Positions 13,344 to 16,002 of a stretch of DNA of 16,002 nucleotides are shown here, in pieces (positions within the stretch are counted from its first letter, which is position 1; each line of letters opens with the position of its first letter). The notes under the pieces were generated by a model. It saw only the letters and a list, made by a program, of their open reading frames with translations, made no database searches and was not told where the DNA came from. The DNA is from an uncultured Candidatus Saccharibacteria bacterium (GTDB lineage: Bacteria > Patescibacteriota > Saccharimonadia > Saccharimonadales > Saccharimonadaceae), in assembly GCA_938036915.1 (NCBI GenBank), contig CALHVV010000026.1, forward strand, positions 1 through 16,002. The letters run 5' to 3'. The translations under genes and the position numbers were made by a program.

Positions 13344-14879
13344 ATGGCTGAAACAACAGTTACAGAGTTGTCCGAGAGCTTGCGGCAAGCGATCGCAGGC
13401 CTGGAAGCCTCTGAAGGACTAGAGCAGGTCGGTATCGTGACCCGAGTGGGTGATGGTGTGGCCTGGGTACATGGCTTGCGCCACGCTGGCTATAGCGAGG
13501 TGCTCGAGATCGAGACCAAAACAGGTGTCGTTGAGGCATTTGCGCTCAACCTGATGGAAGATGAGATTGGTGCTGTGCTGCTTGGCAGCGACCAAGGTGT
13601 GGCTGCTGGCGACCGCGTTAAGCTCAAGGGCGAGGTCCTGAGTGTGCCGGTCGGCGAGGAGTTGCTTGGCCGCGTGGTGAACCCACTCGGTGAGCCACTT
13701 GATGGTGGCCCGGCTATTACTACCACGCAGCGCGGCCTCGTCGAGCGCGAGGCAATCGGTGTGATGGGTCGCAAGAGCGTGCACGAGCCACTGATGACCG
13801 GTATTATGAGCATTGATGCGATGTTCCCGATTGGCCGGGGCCAGCGCGAGCTCATCATTGGTGATCGCCAAACCGGTAAGACGGCAATCGCACTCGACAC
13901 GATGATCAACCAAGCCCGTCAAAAGACTGGCGTGGTGAATGTCTACGTTGCCGTTGGGCAGAAGCTGAGCAAGATTGCTCGCCTGGTCGAGCGCCTCAAA
14001 GAAGAAGGTGTGATGGATCAGACTATCGTGGTGGCAACCAGCCCAAGCGACCCAGCTTCCCTACTCTATCTCGCGCCATACGCTGGTACTGCCATGGGTG
14101 AGTACTTCCGCGACAACGGTGGCCATGCTTTGATGATCTACGACGACCTCACCAAGCACGCCGTCGCTTACCGCCAGATGAGCCTGCTGCTGCGCCGTCC
14201 ACCAGGGCGCGAGGCCTTCCCAGGTGATGTGTTCTATTTGCATAGCCGCCTACTCGAGCGCAGTGCCAAGCTAAGTGATGAGCTAGGGGCGGGTTCGCTC
14301 ACTGCTCTGCCGATCATTGAGACCCAGGCAGGTGATATTTCTGCTTACATCCCCACCAACGTGATTTCCATCACCGACGGGCAGATCTTTATGGAGACAG
14401 ATCTTTTCTACCAAGGTATTCGCCCAGCCATTAGTGCTGGTCTCTCGGTGTCGCGTGTTGGTGGTGCCGCGCAGACTAAGGCGCTCAAGAGTGTCAGTGG
14501 TAACCTCAAGCTTGGGTTGAGTCAGTTCCGCGAGTTGGCAAGCTTTGCTCAGTTTGGAAGCGACCTTGATGCTGAGACCAAGGCACAGATTGGCCGTGGC
14601 CAGCGCCTAACAGAACTCCTCAAGCAGCCACAATACCAGCCAATGAGTGTCTGGGAGCAGGTGGTGAGCATTGTGGCGGTGAGCCAAGGCTACTTCGACA
14701 CCGTGCCAGCCACAAAGATCAAAGCTGCTCAAGATGCTCTGCTGAGCCGTCTCTGGGCCGAAGCTAAGGAACAAATGCGCACCCTCAACAAGGGTGACCA
14801 GAAGTTCGGTGCTGATGAGAAACTCACCCACTTGATAGAATCAACCGCGGGCGAAATTGCCAAGGAATTTGCGGAGTAA
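13344..14879 (+). CDS. atpA: F1Fo ATP synthase subunit alpha
   Basis: The 511-residue non-catalytic nucleotide-binding subunit of F1 is full length. The P-loop is GDRQTGKT (173-180). Arg371 in GLSVSRVGG is the arginine finger that reaches the neighbouring beta subunit's catalytic site. The N-terminal helix that binds delta and the beta-barrel (VGIVTRVGDGVAWVHGL, about 28-44) are present, as is the C-terminal helical domain. Shine-Dalgarno AGAGGA (13331-13336) overlaps the atpH stop and is 7 bases before the ATG. Confidence 0.98.
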   Translation: MAETTVTELSESLRQAIAGLEASEGLEQVGIVTRVGDGVAWVHGLRHAGYSEVLEIETKTGVVEAFALNLMEDEIGAVLLGSDQGVAAGDRVKLKGEVLSVPVGEELLGRVVNPLGEPLDGGPAITTTQRGLVEREAIGVMGRKSVHEPLMTGIMSIDAMFPIGRGQRELIIGDRQTGKTAIALDTMINQARQKTGVVNVYVAVGQKLSKIARLVERLKEEGVMDQTIVVATSPSDPASLLYLAPYAGTAMGEYFRDNGGHALMIYDDLTKHAVAYRQMSLLLRRPPGREAFPGDVFYLHSRLLERSAKLSDELGAGSLTALPIIETQAGDISAYIPTNVISITDGQIFMETDLFYQGIRPAISAGLSVSRVGGAAQTKALKSVSGNLKLGLSQFRELASFAQFGSDLDAETKAQIGRGQRLTELLKQPQYQPMSVWEQVVSIVAVSQGYFDTVPATKIKAAQDALLSRLWAEAKEQMRTLNKGDQKFGADEKLTHLIESTAGEIAKEFAE

Positions 14880-14894
14880 GCAACGGAGGTCGCT

Positions 14895-15782
14895 ATGCCC
14901 AATACGCAACAGCTCAAAGCACGGATTCGCTCGGTTAAGAGTACCAAGCAGATCACCAAGGCAATGCAAATGGTGGCAGCGAGCAAGATGCGCCGCGCCC
15001 AAGATGCAAGTCGCACCACTGCACCGTATACCACGGCAGCACGTGGGCTCTTGCGCTACCTCTCGCGCCAGGGTGCGACCGACGATCACCCCCTGTTTAC
15101 CCAGCGCACAGTCAAACGCCGCTTGATCATCGTCATTGCTGCCGATAAAGGGCTGGCTGGTGCCTACAACAGCAATGTCCTGAAGCGCTATGTCCAGCTC
15201 CTGCGCGATGACGATGCAGCGGGGATTGATAACACTACCATTGCGGTGGGGCGCAAGGCGGCGCAGTTTGTTGCTCGCCTTAAGGATACGCAGGTGGTTG
15301 GGGTGTATGAGGATGTGCCAGATCGCCCAACTGGGCCAGCTTTCCGAGCAATTCTCGACACCGCGCACGATATGTTTGTGAGCAAGCAGGTTGATGCGGT
15401 TGACGTTGTATTTACCCGCTTTTACAGCAGTATGACGCAGCACCCTGACACAATCCACCTCTTGCCCGCTGGCCTTGATGCCGAGCAGCTCGATGCGGTG
15501 GATGACGATGAGGTAATCCCAGATGATGAAGCACTCTTTGAGCCAAGCCCGCAAGCAGTACTCGACACCATCGCTGCGCGCATGGTGAGTGCCCGGCTCT
15601 ACCAAGCCTTGCTCGATGCTCGGGCGAGCGAGCACAGCCAGCGCATGCTTGCCATGAAGAATGCTACCGATAACGCTACCAGCCTCGTTGATGACCTAAC
15701 ACTCGAGATGAACAAACAGCGCCAAGGTGCCATCACGCAAGAGCTGACCGAGATCAGCGCTGGTGTGGAGGCAATGGGATGA
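14895..15782 (+). CDS. atpG: F1Fo ATP synthase subunit gamma
   Basis: The 295-residue central shaft has the typical N-terminal helix, LKARIRSVKSTKQITKAMQM, and C-terminal helix, TDNATSLVDDLTLEMNKQRQ, that pair to form the coiled coil turning inside the alpha3beta3 ring. The middle globular part includes the family's VIAADKGLAGAYNSNV segment (about 78-93). GGAGGT (14885-14890) is 4 bases before ATG 14895, a tight spacing. The stop overlaps the next ATG (ATGA), so the following membrane gene is probably translationally coupled. Confidence 0.97.
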   Translation: MPNTQQLKARIRSVKSTKQITKAMQMVAASKMRRAQDASRTTAPYTTAARGLLRYLSRQGATDDHPLFTQRTVKRRLIIVIAADKGLAGAYNSNVLKRYVQLLRDDDAAGIDNTTIAVGRKAAQFVARLKDTQVVGVYEDVPDRPTGPAFRAILDTAHDMFVSKQVDAVDVVFTRFYSSMTQHPDTIHLLPAGLDAEQLDAVDDDEVIPDDEALFEPSPQAVLDTIAARMVSARLYQALLDARASEHSQRMLAMKNATDNATSLVDDLTLEMNKQRQGAITQELTEISAGVEAMG

Positions 15783-16002
15783 AACACTACGGGCGTATTG
15801 TGATGGCTGCGCTTGCCATGTATGCGCTCGTGTGTGTGGTGTTGCTTCTCGTGGGTGGTGTTCAGATGCTGTCTGCCAGCCATAGTGAGGGGCTGCTTCT
15901 TGGCCTTGCGCTGATGCTGCCGTTTGCTCTCGGTGGACTGTGGTATTGGCGGTATGGCCAGCGGCACAGTGCGAGTTTTGTAAGTGCTACTACTGGCCTG
16001 TT
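15779..16002 (+). CDS. Two-helix membrane protein between atpG and the expected atpD (partial)
   Basis: The first 74 codons are present and the frame is open to the window end. The visible part has two hydrophobic helices (about 7-31 and 38-57) with a short polar loop SASHSEG, and a basic cap GLWYWRYGQRH after the second helix. The ATG overlaps the atpG stop as ATGA, and GGAGG (15767-15771) is 7 bases upstream, so the start is good. I do not recognise the family. In most bacteria atpD follows atpG directly, so this is an extra gene in the operon or a replacement of order. It may be an assembly factor or an unrelated membrane protein; it may also have further domains beyond the window. Confidence 0.75.
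   Translation, partial: MKHYGRIVMAALAMYALVCVVLLLVGGVQMLSASHSEGLLLGLALMLPFALGGLWYWRYGQRHSASFVSATTGL

Noticed and set aside
14841..15635. Long minus-strand open frame (264 codons) opposite atpG
   Set aside because: atpG on the plus strand is unmistakable; the reverse frame has no family features.
1..16002. UGA recoding (Gracilibacteria/SR1 code)
   Set aside because: TGA ends the atpI-like gene, atpF and atpG exactly where the proteins should stop, and no family is interrupted by in-frame TGA.
1..16002. CRISPR array, tRNA, rRNA, insertion sequence or prophage
   Set aside because: No regularly spaced repeats, no T-loop GGTTCGA pattern in the gaps, no transposase or integrase, and no terminal repeats were found by eye.

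Overview
The window reads as a chromosomal segment of a small-genome bacterium of the Candidate Phyla Radiation (Patescibacteria), most likely a Saccharibacterium (TM7). The lineage is an inference and rests on style: a type IV pilin-like protein starting GFALPTV, a compact F1Fo ATP synthase operon with trimmed subunits, very short intergenic spaces and tiny basic proteins. TGA ends several well-recognised genes (the atpI-like gene, atpF, atpG), so the code is standard. This argues against Gracilibacteria/SR1, where UGA is recoded.

Left part (1-4206): the start of an exodeoxyribonuclease III gene (minus strand, running off the window), an alpha/beta hydrolase of unknown substrate, and two GT4 glycosyltransferases, each with its own promoter. 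Their N-termini resemble the two enzymes that build diglycosyl-diacylglycerol membrane glycolipids in Gram-positive bacteria. The hydrolase and the two transferases look more AT-rich than the rest of the window.

Middle (4207-7468): smpB (trans-translation) and a hypothetical gene on the minus strand, then a divergently transcribed ABC-F ribosome-associated ATPase on the plus strand, then a 301-base non-coding stretch.

Surface protein (7469-9733): a 754-residue protein with a prepilin-like N-terminus, eight RCC1-type motifs spaced about 55 residues apart (a beta-propeller), and a ricin-type beta-trefoil lectin domain inserted after the fifth motif. It is probably carried on a type IV pilus or pseudopilus and binds sugars, perhaps on a host cell. 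This is the most striking gene here.

Next come a minus-strand glutaredoxin-like gene with a clear intrinsic terminator, a small basic minus-strand gene, and the ATP synthase operon from 11042: atpI/Z-like, atpB, atpE, atpF, atpH, atpA, atpG. It is followed by an overlapping two-helix membrane protein where atpD would usually come; the window ends inside it.

A regulatory theme runs through the window. First genes of transcription units are usually preceded by a -10 box, often in extended TGN form, placed only 6-11 bases before the start codon, so their mRNAs should be leaderless or nearly so. Internal atp operon genes instead carry good Shine-Dalgarno sequences. No CRISPR, tRNA, rRNA or insertion sequence was seen.
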